Shown: positions 1-8,436 of the stretch, piece after piece | Position numbering within the stretch: position 1 is the stretch's first letter | Layout of the letters: each line of letters begins with the position of its first letter | Source of the DNA: DASZYF01 sp035545535 | GTDB taxonomy: Bacteria; Actinomycetota; Actinomycetes; Mycobacteriales; CAJCIY01 | NCBI GenBank assembly: GCA_035545535.1 | Contig: DASZYF010000077.1 | Span: forward strand, 1 to 18,969 | Reading direction: 5' to 3' | DNA length: 18,969 nt | Program-made: the position numbers and the translations under genes | The notes under the pieces: generated by a model | Seen by the model: the letters and a program-made list of their open reading frames with translations, nothing else | What the model was told of the DNA's origin: nothing | The model's database searches: none

Positions 1-1203
1 CCCACGTCCGCGGCCGCCACCACAGCGCCGTCGGCCGCCGCCACCCGCTCCGCGGCCGCCAACCCCGGCGCGCCCGCCGCGGGCCGACCGTGCACGAAGG
101 CCGGCTCGACCCTCGTGATCGGCCAGGTCGGCACGTTCAGCGGCATCATCGGCGGCAGCATCGGGTCGGCGGTCGCCGGCCTCAAGGTGTGGGCCGAAGC
201 GACCAACGCCTCCGGTGGCATCGCCTGCCACCCCGTGCAGGTGGTGTCGGTCGACGACGGCGGTGAGAACGGGCGGGCGCAGTCCGCGATCCAGCAGCTG
301 GTCGAGAACGATCACGCCGTCGCGGTGAACGCGTTCGTCCCCATCACCATGGCCGGGGTGCAGCCCTACGTCGACTCGCACCACGTGCCGATCGTCGGCG
401 GCGACCTGCTGTCACCGACCTGGTACAGCGACCAGTACTTCTTCCCTCAGGGCGGCCCGCTCGACTCGATCCTGTACGGCATCTCCAAGTACGCCGCGCT
501 CAACGGCGGCCACAAGTACTCGTTCTTCTACTGCGTCGAGGCGAGCCCGTGCACGAGCGGGGAGGACTCCCTGACGCACAAGGGGATCGCGGCCAAGGCC
601 GGCCTCGAGTCTGTCGGTGACCAGCCGATCTCGCTCGCCGGGTCGAACTTCACGCAGCAGTGCCAGACGGCCAAGGGCAAGGGGGCCGACGTCGTCTTCA
701 TCGGCGCGGGTGTCTCGGCCGTGACGGCGATCAGTCGCGACTGCGCCAACCAGAACTACCACCCGATCTACCTCGCGCTCTCGCTCGGTGTCACCAACAG
801 CCAGGAGTCCGACCCCAACCTCGACGGTCTGGCCATCGGCAACGCGCAGTTCGCGTGGATGACGACCGGTACACCGGCCCTCACCGAGTACCACGACGCG
901 TTGGCGCGCTACGCGCCGAGCCTCGACAACTCGGGCGGCGCCGCGGCGGGGTGGACGTCGGGCAAGCTCTTCCAGGCGGCGATCCTCAAGCTCGGCAGCG
1001 CCGCGTACGGAGACCTGACCTCCGCCGACGTCCTCAAGGGCCTCGCGCTCATCCACGGGGAGACGCTGGGCGGGCTCGTCCCCGGCCAGCTCACCTTCCA
1101 CGCCGGCGCGCCGGCCACGCTCGACCCCTGCGTCTTCATCGCCGCCATCAAGAACGCCAAGTGGTCGACCGCCAACGGCGGACGGGCGATCTGCGGCCCG
1201 TAG
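1..1203 (+). CDS. ABC transporter substrate-binding lipoprotein, branched-chain amino acid type (5' partial)
   Basis: The reading frame is open from the first base of the window, so the start codon and the expected signal peptide with lipobox lie upstream; 400 residues are visible. The first 35 or so visible residues are Ala/Thr/Ser/Pro-rich, like the tether that follows the lipid-modified cysteine in actinobacterial lipoproteins. A type I periplasmic-binding fold of the LivK/Peripla_BP_6 kind follows: a first strand reading LVIGQVGTFSG, then NASGGIACHPVQVV and a second domain with ADVVFIGAG. The GTG at position 115 is an internal valine of that first strand, not a real start. By family, the protein would bind a small carboxylate, amino acid or aromatic acid outside the membrane and hand it to a LivHMGF-type importer, but no importer gene is in the window. 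A P450 gene follows after 51 bases on the same strand and is probably co-transcribed. The ligand cannot be predicted. Confidence 0.88.
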   Translation, partial: PTSAAATTAPSAAATRSAAANPGAPAAGRPCTKAGSTLVIGQVGTFSGIIGGSIGSAVAGLKVWAEATNASGGIACHPVQVVSVDDGGENGRAQSAIQQLVENDHAVAVNAFVPITMAGVQPYVDSHHVPIVGGDLLSPTWYSDQYFFPQGGPLDSILYGISKYAALNGGHKYSFFYCVEASPCTSGEDSLTHKGIAAKAGLESVGDQPISLAGSNFTQQCQTAKGKGADVVFIGAGVSAVTAISRDCANQNYHPIYLALSLGVTNSQESDPNLDGLAIGNAQFAWMTTGTPALTEYHDALARYAPSLDNSGGAAAGWTSGKLFQAAILKLGSAAYGDLTSADVLKGLALIHGETLGGLVPGQLTFHAGAPATLDPCVFIAAIKNAKWSTANGGRAICGP

Positions 1204-1254
1204 CCGGCCCGCACCCCCTCCGTCGCCGAACGACACCGCCCGCAGGAGCGCTGC

Positions 1255-2457
1255 ATGACCGTCGACGAGCACCCGAGCCCGACCCCGTTGTTCGCGCCCG
1301 GCGTCGCGAAGTTCGAGGAGATCCTCACGCCGAAGTCAGAGGCGCTGTGGCACTTCGACAACTTCGACCGCCAGCGGGAGAAGGCGCGGTTCCACCGCGG
1401 TGAGGCGGATGGGCACGAGTTCTGGATGTTCACGACGATGGAGGACATCCGCAGCGCGTTCCAGCACCACGAGCGGTTCTCCAACACCGCGATCGTCATC
1501 GGCCAGCCCGAGCCGCTCTTCCAGCTCATCCCGGAGATGCTCGACCCGCCGCTGCACACGACGTGGAGGCAGCTGCTCGCGCCGACGTTCTCGCCCGCGG
1601 CCGTGAACGCGCTCGAGCCACGCGTGCGCGAGGTGATGGGCGAGATCCTCGACGACGTCGCGCCGAAGGGTCGCTGCGACTTCATCGCGGAGGTGGCGCT
1701 GCGCCTGCCCAACACCGTGTTCATGGGCATCATGGGTCTGCCTGTCTCCGACGCCGCTCAGTTCCAGGTGTGGGAGAAGGCGATGCTGCACAACGTCCTC
1801 GGCGACGAGGTGTCCGTGGCCACGATGCTCGAGGTCGTCGGGTACTTCGTCGAGCTGATCGCGCAGCGACGCGAGGATCCCCGGGACGACCTCGTCAGCC
1901 GTGCGCTGACCTGGCAGATCGACGGCGAGCCCATCCGCGACCAGGACCTGCTCGCGATGTGCCTGCTGCTGTTCATGGCGGGCCTCGACACCGTGGCGAT
2001 GCAGCTGTCCTACGCGTTCCTCCACCTCGCCCGCCACGACGACGACCGCCGGCGCCTCGTCGCCGACCCTTCGCTGATCCCCCGCGCCACCGAGGAGTTC
2101 GTGCGCTACTACTCCTTCGTCACGCCGGGCCGCAAGGTCGTGCAGGACGGCACCCACAACGGGTGCCCGGTGAAGGCCGGACAGATGGTCTACCTCCCCA
2201 CACCGGCGGCGAACCGCGACCCGCAGGCGTTCGCCGACGCCGACCGGTTCATCCTCGACCGCGAGGTCAACCCGCACATCGGGTTCGGCGCCGGCCCGCA
2301 TCGCTGCCTCGGCTCGCACCTCGCCCGCAAGGAGATGCACATCGCGCTGCAGATGTGGCACGAGCGGGTACCGGACTACCGCGTCGGCGACTGGGAGCCC
2401 ATCGTCGAGCACGGTGCGCTCATCGGCCTCGACAACCTGCCGCTGGCCTGGGACTGA
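1255..2457 (+). CDS. Cytochrome P450 (first of three)
   Basis: A full-length soluble bacterial P450 of 400 residues. The I-helix carries a canonical A242-G243-L244-D245-T246 oxygen-activation motif. The K-helix ExxR is E281/R284, and the haem loop is FGAGPHRCLG with C351 as the proximal thiolate. The Phe-to-Cys spacing of seven residues is the ordinary one and differs from the two other P450s in the window. The ATG at 1255 is supported by AGGAG at 1244-1248 with a six-base spacer. It would hydroxylate an organic substrate using O2 and electrons from a ferredoxin/reductase pair that is not encoded here. It probably forms a transcription unit with the upstream binding protein, which may mean that uptake and first oxidation are linked. 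The gene converges on the next P450 with only 15 bases between stop codons. The substrate is unknown. Confidence 0.95.
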   Translation: MTVDEHPSPTPLFAPGVAKFEEILTPKSEALWHFDNFDRQREKARFHRGEADGHEFWMFTTMEDIRSAFQHHERFSNTAIVIGQPEPLFQLIPEMLDPPLHTTWRQLLAPTFSPAAVNALEPRVREVMGEILDDVAPKGRCDFIAEVALRLPNTVFMGIMGLPVSDAAQFQVWEKAMLHNVLGDEVSVATMLEVVGYFVELIAQRREDPRDDLVSRALTWQIDGEPIRDQDLLAMCLLLFMAGLDTVAMQLSYAFLHLARHDDDRRRLVADPSLIPRATEEFVRYYSFVTPGRKVVQDGTHNGCPVKAGQMVYLPTPAANRDPQAFADADRFILDREVNPHIGFGAGPHRCLGSHLARKEMHIALQMWHERVPDYRVGDWEPIVEHGALIGLDNLPLAWD

Positions 2458-2470
2458 GGGCGCCGCGCCC
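2458..2470. terminator. Small hairpin between convergent P450 genes
   Basis: GGGCG and CGCCC flank a three-base CCG loop in the 15-base gap between two converging stop codons. The stem is only 5 bp and has no T-tract, so a weak bidirectional terminator is possible but not certain. A chance GC-rich palindrome is the alternative. Confidence 0.3.
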
Positions 2471-2472
2471 GG

Positions 2473-3675
2473 TCACCGCTCCGGCGTGAAGCGCACGGGC
2501 AGCTCGGCCAGCCCCGACGTGAGGCTCGTCGTCGCCCACGTCTCCGGGCCCGCGGGCGCGATGTCGGGCAGCCGGGTCAGCAGCTCGCGCAGGAGGACGC
2601 GCGCCTCGGCCCGGCCGAGGTGCGCGCCGACGCAGAAGTGCGGGCCCGCGCTGCCGAAGGCGATCTGGGCCTTCGCGTCGCGCTCGATGTCGAACCGCTC
2701 CGGGTCGTCGAACAGCTCGGGGTCGCGGTTGCCCGACCCGAAGTAGATCGCCACGCGATCGCCCGCCGCGATCGGCTGCCCGGCGATCTCGGTGTCGGCG
2801 GTCGCGCGGCGCGTGATGTAGACGACCGGGCTCACGAGCCGCGTCATCTCCTCCACCGCACCGGGCAGGTAGCGGTCGAGGTCGGACATGAGCAGCGCGC
2901 GCTGGTCGGGGTTGTCGAACAGCAGCTTCATGCCACCGGCGATGACGTTGCGCGTGGTGTCGAGGCTGCCGTCGGTGAGCAGCAGGTAGTTGCCGAGGAA
3001 GTCCCACTCGGTGATCGGCTCGCCGTCGACGAGCATGTTCGCGTACATGCTGTAGACGTCGTCGGTCGGGTTCGCGCGCCGCTCGGCGAAGACCTTCTGG
3101 CCCATGGCGAGGGCCTCCATCATCGCGTTGCCCATCGCCTCCTCGCCCACCTGGTCGACCGAGGAGTGCAGCACCATGAGCAGGTCGTGCATGCGCCGCC
3201 CGTCGGCACGCGGCATGCCGAGGAAGTCGGCGGCGGTGTACCCCGCCATCGCCGCGGCGACGTCCTCGACGAGCTCGCACTCCCCGCGCTGCGCGACGGA
3301 GTCGATGATCTCGGTCGCCAGGGCCTCGAGCTGCGGCAGCCGCACCTTCACGGCCGGGGGCACGAGCCGCGGAGCGACCAGACGCCGGTACTGCGGGTGC
3401 TGCGGGTAGTCCATGCTGTAGAACCCGTTGCCCGGCCCGTTCTCGATGAGCAGCACGCTCGGGCTGGCCGCGAACAGGTCGGCGTTGCGCTCGACGTGCT
3501 CGATGTCGCGGTGCCGCGTGACGGCCCAGAAGTGCCCTCCGTCGGGCGCGACGTGGCGGTGCACGGGATCGTGCTCGCGCAGCCACGCGTACTGCGCAGC
3601 CGGGTGGCCGCTGCTGAACGAGGATGCGGAGTACAGATCGATCGGGAAGGGCGGCAGCTCCGTGGCGATGGACAT
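2473..3675 (-). CDS. Cytochrome P450 (second), CYP124/125-like haem loop
   Basis: 400 residues with ATG start. The K-helix ExxR is E276/R279. The haem loop FGSAGPHFCVG has C348 eight residues after F340, one more than usual. I recall this longer loop from mycobacterial CYP124/CYP125, which oxidise terminal methyl groups of branched lipids and sterols. The I-helix reads D235-G-S-L-D239-T240-T241: the acid/alcohol pair is present but the usual Ala-Gly before it is Gly-Ser. It is the last gene of an operon after an aldehyde dehydrogenase and a mycofactocin-type SDR, starting 11 bases after the SDR stop; upstream pairing is limited to a weak AAGGCGG. The context suggests it makes an alcohol that the two dehydrogenases oxidise. 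It is clearly paralogous to the P450 at 14646-15839, sharing the N-terminal GHP...YAWLRE.DPVH block. Confidence 0.95.
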   Translation of the reverse strand: MSIATELPPFPIDLYSASSFSSGHPAAQYAWLREHDPVHRHVAPDGGHFWAVTRHRDIEHVERNADLFAASPSVLLIENGPGNGFYSMDYPQHPQYRRLVAPRLVPPAVKVRLPQLEALATEIIDSVAQRGECELVEDVAAAMAGYTAADFLGMPRADGRRMHDLLMVLHSSVDQVGEEAMGNAMMEALAMGQKVFAERRANPTDDVYSMYANMLVDGEPITEWDFLGNYLLLTDGSLDTTRNVIAGGMKLLFDNPDQRALLMSDLDRYLPGAVEEMTRLVSPVVYITRRATADTEIAGQPIAAGDRVAIYFGSGNRDPELFDDPERFDIERDAKAQIAFGSAGPHFCVGAHLGRAEARVLLRELLTRLPDIAPAGPETWATTSLTSGLAELPVRFTPER

Positions 3676-3686
3676 CTACGCCGCCT

Positions 3687-4508
3687 TCAGGGACGCGCCA
3701 TCGAACCGGCGTCGACGGCGAGCGTCGTGCCGGTGATCGCCCGCGCCTCGTCGGAGACGAGGAACGCGATCGCCTCGCTGACGTCGCGCGGCTCGATCAT
3801 CTCGATGGGCAGCGCGTTGGTCATGGCGTTCGCCAGGTGCGGCGCGCTCGCGATGCTCTCGAACAGCGCCGGGTTCTCGAGCACCATCGTCGTGCCGACT
3901 CCCGTCGGAGCGACGGCGTTGACGCGCACGCCCGAGGGCCCGAGGTGCGCGGCGTAGGACTTCACCAGCGCGACGATGGCGGTCTTGGCGGCGGTGTAGG
4001 CGTCGGACCCGGCGCCGCCGTCGGTGAAGGCCTTCAGACCGGCCACCGAGCTGGTGATCACGATGTTGCCGGTCTGGCGCGGCTCCATGTGCGCGGCGGC
4101 GATCTGCAGGGTGTGCCACGCGCCCGTCAGCATGATGCCGAGCGCGTCGTCCCACACCTTCTGGGGATCGACGAGCTTCGTGCCGGCGATGATGACGCCG
4201 GCGTTCGCGATGGCGATGTCGATGTGGCCGAGCTCGGCCACGCCCTGGTCGAACGCGCGCTGCTGCTCGGCCCGCGAGCGGACGTCGGCCTTGGACAGGA
4301 TGGCCCGGCGTCCCAGCGCCTCGATCTGCGCCTGGGTCTCCTTGAGGTCGGTCTCGCTCGCGAGCGGGTACGGGACGGTGTCGAGCTGCTCGCAGATGTC
4401 GATGCCGACGATGTCGCAGCCCTCCTCCGCGAGCTTCAGCGCGTGCGAGCGTCCCTGCCCGCGCGCGACGCCCGTGATGTAGGCGACCCTGCCGTCGAAC
4501 TTGCCCAC
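3687..4508 (-). CDS. Mycofactocin-type short-chain dehydrogenase (SDR)
   Basis: 273 residues. The N-terminal GRVAYITGVARGQGRSHA has the cofactor glycines at 13, 17 and 19, and the motif NAG is at 102-104. Catalytic S154, Y171 and K175 are present. The RGQGRSH motif and the extra segment around residues 39-68 (DICEQLD...PYPLAS...ALGRR) are hallmarks of the mycofactocin-associated SDR family (TIGR03971), whose tightly held NAD is thought to be recycled through the redox peptide mycofactocin. It would oxidise an alcohol to an aldehyde or ketone in the cytoplasm. Translation starts at a GTG with GAGGAG six bases upstream. It lies 34 bases after the aldehyde dehydrogenase and 11 before the P450, so the three form one operon. 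No mycofactocin biosynthesis gene is in the window. Confidence 0.93.
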   Translation of the reverse strand: MGKFDGRVAYITGVARGQGRSHALKLAEEGCDIVGIDICEQLDTVPYPLASETDLKETQAQIEALGRRAILSKADVRSRAEQQRAFDQGVAELGHIDIAIANAGVIIAGTKLVDPQKVWDDALGIMLTGAWHTLQIAAAHMEPRQTGNIVITSSVAGLKAFTDGGAGSDAYTAAKTAIVALVKSYAAHLGPSGVRVNAVAPTGVGTTMVLENPALFESIASAPHLANAMTNALPIEMIEPRDVSEAIAFLVSDEARAITGTTLAVDAGSMARP

Positions 4509-4542
4509 TGCGCTCTCCTCGTCGAGGTCGGTGAACGTGCGA

Positions 4543-6000
4543 TCACGCCGGCGGGTAGCCGATCGTCTTCATCTCGAGGAACGACTCGAAGCCCGGGATG
4601 CCGTTCTCCCGGCCGAGGCCGCTCTGCTTGTAGCCGCCGAAGGGCGAGTCGGCGCCGAGCCAGTGCGCACCGTTGACCGCCACGGTGCCCGTGCGGATCC
4701 GGCGCGCGACGGACAGGGCGCGGTCGAGGTCGTTGCTGGTGACGGCGCCGGACAGGCCGTAGATGCTGTCGTTGGCGATCCGCACGGCGTCGTCGTCGTC
4801 GTCGAAGGCGATGAGCACGACGACCGGGCCGAAGATCTCCTCCTGCGCGATGCGCGCGGAGGGGTCGACGTCGACGAACAGCGTCGGCTGCACGTAGTAG
4901 CCGCGCTCGAGGTGCTCGGCGCGGCCGCCCCCGACGACGAGCTTCGCCTCCTGCTTGCCGAGCTCCATGTACTCGAGCACGCGGGTGCGCTGGCGGTCGC
5001 TGATCAACGGCCCCATGAGGTGGGCCGGGTCCATCGGGTCGCCGTACTGGAACGAGCTCACGGCGGCCTCGGCCACGGCGACCGCTTCGTCGTAACGGCT
5101 GCGCGGCACCAGGATCCGCGTGGCGAGCGCGCACCCCTGGCCCGCGTGGAAGCAGACCTGCGAGGCCGACAGCCCGACCGCCGTCGCGAGGTCGGCGTCG
5201 TCGAGCACGATGGACGCCGACTTGCCGCCGAGCTCGAGGAAGGTCCGCTTGACCGTGCCTGCGGCCGACGCCATGACGGCGCGGCCCGTCGCGGTCGAGC
5301 CGGTGAAGGTGATGAGGTCGACGTCGCGGTGCGCCGTGAGCTGGGCCCCGATCCCGTGGTCGGACGACGTCACCACGTTGAGGGCGCCGGGCGGGAGCTC
5401 CGTCTCCTTCGCCGCGATCTCACCGAGCAGCGCGGCGGACCAGGGCGTGTCGGGGGCCGGCTTCAGCACCACGGTGTTGCCGGCCGCGAGCGCGCCCGCG
5501 ACCTTCACCAGGTTGAGCATCAACGGGAAGTTCCACGGCGTGATCGCCCCGACCACACCCACCGGCTCGCGCCGCACGATCCGGCGGGCCGGACCCATGA
5601 GGTTCACCGAGTCAGGGAGCGGCTGCTCGTAGTCGTAGCCCTCGGCCAGGTCGGCGACGTAGGACAGCTCCTCGATCGGCGGGTCGACCTGCATGAGCCG
5701 GCTCAGCGTCACGGTGCAACCCGACTCGGCGATGAGGACCTCGCGCACCTCTTCGATGCGGGCGCGCAGCGCGGCCTGCAGCTGCCGCACGCAGCGGGCG
5801 CGGAACGCCGGGTCGGCGCTCCACCCGTTCTCACCGAACGCGCGCTTCGCCGCCGCCACCGCGGCGTCGAGGTCGGCCGGGCTCGCGTCGGCGGCAACCC
5901 CGAGCACCGCTTCGGTGGCGGGGTTGATGTTGTCGAAGGTCGCGCCGGTGCTCGCTTCGAGCAGGTTGCCGTCGATCAGCAGTGATGACGTGTCGAGCAT
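4543..6000 (-). CDS. NAD(P)-dependent aldehyde dehydrogenase
   Basis: 485 residues, the normal length for the ALDH superfamily. Visible motifs are PWNFP with N157 in the active site, the cofactor loop FTGSTATGR at 232-240, ELGGKS with general base E256, the catalytic cysteine C290 in HAGQGC, and EEIFGP at 387-392. It would oxidise an aldehyde to the carboxylic acid in the cytoplasm. It is the first gene of the operon with the mycofactocin-type SDR and a P450, which fits sequential oxidation of alcohol to aldehyde to acid. The ATG at 6000 has GGGAGGG at 6005-6011. A TTGACA promoter lies 37-65 bases upstream. Whether it acts on an aliphatic, terpenoid or aromatic aldehyde cannot be told. Confidence 0.95.
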   Translation of the reverse strand: MLDTSSLLIDGNLLEASTGATFDNINPATEAVLGVAADASPADLDAAVAAAKRAFGENGWSADPAFRARCVRQLQAALRARIEEVREVLIAESGCTVTLSRLMQVDPPIEELSYVADLAEGYDYEQPLPDSVNLMGPARRIVRREPVGVVGAITPWNFPLMLNLVKVAGALAAGNTVVLKPAPDTPWSAALLGEIAAKETELPPGALNVVTSSDHGIGAQLTAHRDVDLITFTGSTATGRAVMASAAGTVKRTFLELGGKSASIVLDDADLATAVGLSASQVCFHAGQGCALATRILVPRSRYDEAVAVAEAAVSSFQYGDPMDPAHLMGPLISDRQRTRVLEYMELGKQEAKLVVGGGRAEHLERGYYVQPTLFVDVDPSARIAQEEIFGPVVVLIAFDDDDDAVRIANDSIYGLSGAVTSNDLDRALSVARRIRTGTVAVNGAHWLGADSPFGGYKQSGLGRENGIPGFESFLEMKTIGYPPA

Positions 6001-6010
6001 CGAGCCCTCC

Positions 6011-6038
6011 CACGGGAACGCCGAGGCGTGTCCCCGTG
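6011..6038. promoter_or_regulatory. Palindrome over the aldehyde dehydrogenase promoter and start site
   Basis: CACGGGnAC and GTnCCCGTG are exact inverted arms separated by 10 bases. An inner ACGCC/GGCGT pair is offset by two bases. The element covers the start of the -10 box, the predicted transcription start and the edge of the ribosome binding site, the usual place for a repressor operator. As RNA from the upstream operon it could also fold into an 11-bp bulged hairpin and terminate the acyl-CoA dehydrogenase transcript. The sequence does not decide between these. Confidence 0.45.
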
Positions 6039-6065
6039 TGTACTGATTGGCCCGACTTCTGTCAA
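6037..6065 (-). promoter_or_regulatory. Candidate sigma-A-type promoter of the ALDH-SDR-P450 operon
   Basis: Reading leftwards, a perfect -35 TTGACA (6060-6065) is followed by a 17-base spacer and TACACA (6037-6042). A start near 6030 would leave a leader of about 30 bases carrying GGGAGGG. It begins 23 bases past the stop codon of the upstream acyl-CoA dehydrogenase gene. Confidence 0.5.
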
Positions 6066-6087
6066 CTCCAGGGCCGGTGAAAATCCA

Positions 6088-7281
6088 TCAGCCGCGCGGC
6101 AGCTGCGACCACGGCTGCGCCTTGTCGACGCGAGCCTCGGCCGGCAGACCGAGCCAGCGCTCGGCGAGGATGTTCTTCATCACCTCGGTCGTGCCGCCCT
6201 CGATCGAGTTCGCCCGCGCGCGCAGCGCGAGGTACTGCGGCGTGGCCTGCACGTCGGCCTCGTCGGCGTGGGCGTAGCCGGCCCGATCGCCGAGGCCGTA
6301 GAGCATCCCTGCCGGTCCGAGCAGCTCGACGGCGAACGCCGAGACCTCCTTGTTGGTCTCGGCGTTGAGCACCTTGGAGACCGATCCTTCGGGGCCGGGG
6401 TCACGGCCCTCGCGACCGGCGGTCGCCCGGACCGTCGTGAGCCAGGTGACGTCGGCCTGCACGTACAACGCCATGAGCCGGTCGCGCAGCGCCAGCGCCT
6501 CCGCCGACGTGCAGTCCTCCCGCTCGCGCCAGGCCTGCAGCGCGACCGCGATGTGACCGCCGCCCCGTGGCTGGTCGCGCCCGATGATGAACCGCTCGTT
6601 CGACAGCGTCGTCATCGCGACCTGCCACCCCGCGCCGACATCACCCAGGCGGTCGCTGTCCGGGACGAAGACGTCGTCGAGGAAGACCTCGTTGAACTCG
6701 GCGTCGCCTGTCATCTGGCGCAGCGGCCGGACGTCGACGCCCGGCGCGTGCATGTCGAGCAGGAAGTAGGTGAGGCCGCGGTGCTTCACGGCGTCCGGGT
6801 CCGTCCGGGCCAGCAGCATGGCGGTGCCCGCGATGTGCCCGAGCGTCGTCCAGACCTTCTGACCGGTCACCCGCCAGCCGTCGCCGTCCCGCACCGCGCG
6901 CGTCGAGACGTTCGCGAGGTCGGACCCGGCCGAGGGCTCGCTGAACAGCTGGCACCACACCGACGATGCCTTGAAGATGGCCCGCAGGTGCTGGGCCTTC
7001 TGGGCCTCGGTCCCGTAGGTCATGACCGTCGGGCCGCCCATCGCGTAGCCGAGCGGGTTGGCCATGAAGTAGTCGGGGCCGCCGGCCGCGAGCAACCGTC
7101 GGTAGACGCGCTCCTGGAGGTCGGGGGACGCGTCCCACCCGCCGTGCCCCGGTGGGAAGTGCACCCACGCGAGGCCGGCGTCGAACAGCGCGTCGAGGAT
7201 CTCGTCCGTCGTCGCCGTCGCCGGCGGGTGCTGGGCCAGCACCTGGTCGAGCCGGCGGTCGATCTCCGCCTCGTCAGTCAT
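6088..7281 (-). CDS. Acyl-CoA dehydrogenase with catalytic Glu at the MCAD position
   Basis: 397 residues of the FAD-dependent acyl-CoA dehydrogenase family. QLFSEPSAGSD (111-121) and the WRVTGQKVWTT block form the middle beta domain, and the C-terminal ANSIEGGTTEVMKN places E361 where medium-chain enzymes carry their catalytic base. It would introduce a trans-2 double bond into an acyl-CoA, passing electrons to an electron-transfer flavoprotein. The ATG at 7281 follows GAGGAG within a 21-base gap after the preceding dehydrogenase, so the two are co-translated neighbours. The partner lacks that glutamate. Such adjacent pairs resemble the alpha2beta2 FadE heterotetramers known for sterol side-chain degradation in Mycobacterium tuberculosis. 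It is the last gene of the five-gene operon. Confidence 0.93.
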   Translation of the reverse strand: MTDEAEIDRRLDQVLAQHPPATATTDEILDALFDAGLAWVHFPPGHGGWDASPDLQERVYRRLLAAGGPDYFMANPLGYAMGGPTVMTYGTEAQKAQHLRAIFKASSVWCQLFSEPSAGSDLANVSTRAVRDGDGWRVTGQKVWTTLGHIAGTAMLLARTDPDAVKHRGLTYFLLDMHAPGVDVRPLRQMTGDAEFNEVFLDDVFVPDSDRLGDVGAGWQVAMTTLSNERFIIGRDQPRGGGHIAVALQAWREREDCTSAEALALRDRLMALYVQADVTWLTTVRATAGREGRDPGPEGSVSKVLNAETNKEVSAFAVELLGPAGMLYGLGDRAGYAHADEADVQATPQYLALRARANSIEGGTTEVMKNILAERWLGLPAEARVDKAQPWSQLPRG

Positions 7282-7302
7282 CGGACGCTCCTCGTCCTCG
7301 GC

Positions 7303-8436
7303 TCAGACACCGAGCTGCTCGGCCAGCCGCGCCCGGTGGAAGACCGGCGACCCGAGCAGCTGCGCGTTGCCGACCGCGCGCTTGTAGTAGAGGTGGGCCG
7401 GGTGCTCCCACGTGAACCCGACACCTCCGTGGAGCTGGATCGTCGCGGCCGCGACGCGCACGAAAGCCTCACTGCACCAGGACTTCGCGACCGCGGCCGC
7501 CGCGCGCAGCTCGGGGCTGCCGGCGGGGCCCGCCGCGGTGGCGTCTTCCACGCCTCGGTAGGCCGCCGAGCGGGCGGACTCGACGTCGAGCAGCATGTCG
7601 GCGCACCGGTGCTTGACGGCCTGGAACGAACCGATCGGCCGCCCGAACTGGTGCCGGACCTTCGCATGGGCGACCGCCAGCTCGAGCGCCCGGGCCGCCG
7701 CACCGACGCTCTCGACGGCGACGGCGACGGCCCCGTGGGCGAGGGCGGCGCGCACCGCGCCGAGCGCGTCTCCCGGGCGTCCGGCCAACCGCGCGGGCGC
7801 GGAGCGCAGCGTGACGTCACCGAGGCGGCGCGTCTGGTCGAGCGTGGGGAGCGGGCGCACCGTCACCGCGGGGTCGGCCGTCTCGACGGCGAACAACGTC
7901 AGGCCGTCGTCGGTGGAGGCCGCGACCAGGATCAGGTCGGCCGCCGCGGCGTCGACGACGTAGGACCGGGCTCCGGTCAGTCGCCACCCGTCGCCGTCGC
8001 GGACCGCGCGCACCAGGGCGGCGGGATCCGGCTGCTCATCCGCTTCGGTCACGGCGAGCGTCGCGATCGTGCTGCCATCGGCGATCCGCGGCAGCAGGTC
8101 GCGCTGCGCCGCGTCGTCACCGCCGGCGAGCAGCGCCGTCGTGGCGAGCACGGCGGAGGCGAGCAGCGGGGCGCACAGCAGCGCTCGGCCGGCCTCCTCG
8201 AGGACGACCGCGACCTCGCCGAACCCGCAGCCGGCGCCACCCAGCTCCTCGGGGATGGCGAGACCGAGCAGGCCGAGGTCCGCGAGCTCACGCCACAGCG
8301 CCGGGTCGTGGCCGGGCTGCGTGCCCATCAGCTCCCGCACGCGCGACTCCGGGGCGCGCTCCTCGAGCAGGCGCCGCACCGTGCGGCGCAGCTCCTCCTG
8401 GACCTCCCGTGCCTGCTCGGCGGCGGGCGCCGTCAT
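7303..8436 (-). CDS. Acyl-CoA dehydrogenase-like subunit lacking the usual catalytic Glu
   Basis: 377 residues from the ATG at 8436, whose first bases overlap the stop of the upstream dehydrogenase as ATGA; this favours it over a longer in-frame start. The family fold is clear: IPEELGGAG (61-69), then RHQFGRPIGSFQAVKHR (261-277) of the FAD/tetramer region and QLHGGVGFTWEHP (334-346). Aligning the last motif by eye with medium-chain enzymes puts L361 where the catalytic glutamate belongs. The middle beta domain is also degenerate: TEADEQPD stands where TEPxAGSD is expected. It is probably the non-catalytic or FAD-contributing half of a heteromer with the following gene product. An alternative is an enzyme with a base elsewhere, or a structural pseudo-dehydrogenase. 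Confidence 0.9.
   Translation of the reverse strand: MTAPAAEQAREVQEELRRTVRRLLEERAPESRVRELMGTQPGHDPALWRELADLGLLGLAIPEELGGAGCGFGEVAVVLEEAGRALLCAPLLASAVLATTALLAGGDDAAQRDLLPRIADGSTIATLAVTEADEQPDPAALVRAVRDGDGWRLTGARSYVVDAAAADLILVAASTDDGLTLFAVETADPAVTVRPLPTLDQTRRLGDVTLRSAPARLAGRPGDALGAVRAALAHGAVAVAVESVGAAARALELAVAHAKVRHQFGRPIGSFQAVKHRCADMLLDVESARSAAYRGVEDATAAGPAGSPELRAAAAVAKSWCSEAFVRVAAATIQLHGGVGFTWEHPAHLYYKRAVGNAQLLGSPVFHRARLAEQLGV

Noticed and set aside
4518..4528. CCTCGTCGAGG palindrome between the ALDH and SDR genes
   Set aside because: It includes the SDR ribosome binding site and is easily produced by chance at this GC content.
3624..4676. A 350-codon plus-strand open frame opposite the mycofactocin-type SDR
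   Set aside because: It is an antisense shadow with biased composition; the SDR on the other strand has all catalytic motifs.
4501..5985. A 494-codon plus-strand open frame opposite the aldehyde dehydrogenase gene
   Set aside because: It mirrors the aldehyde dehydrogenase codons, has an Arg/Asp/Val-rich composition and no recognisable domain.
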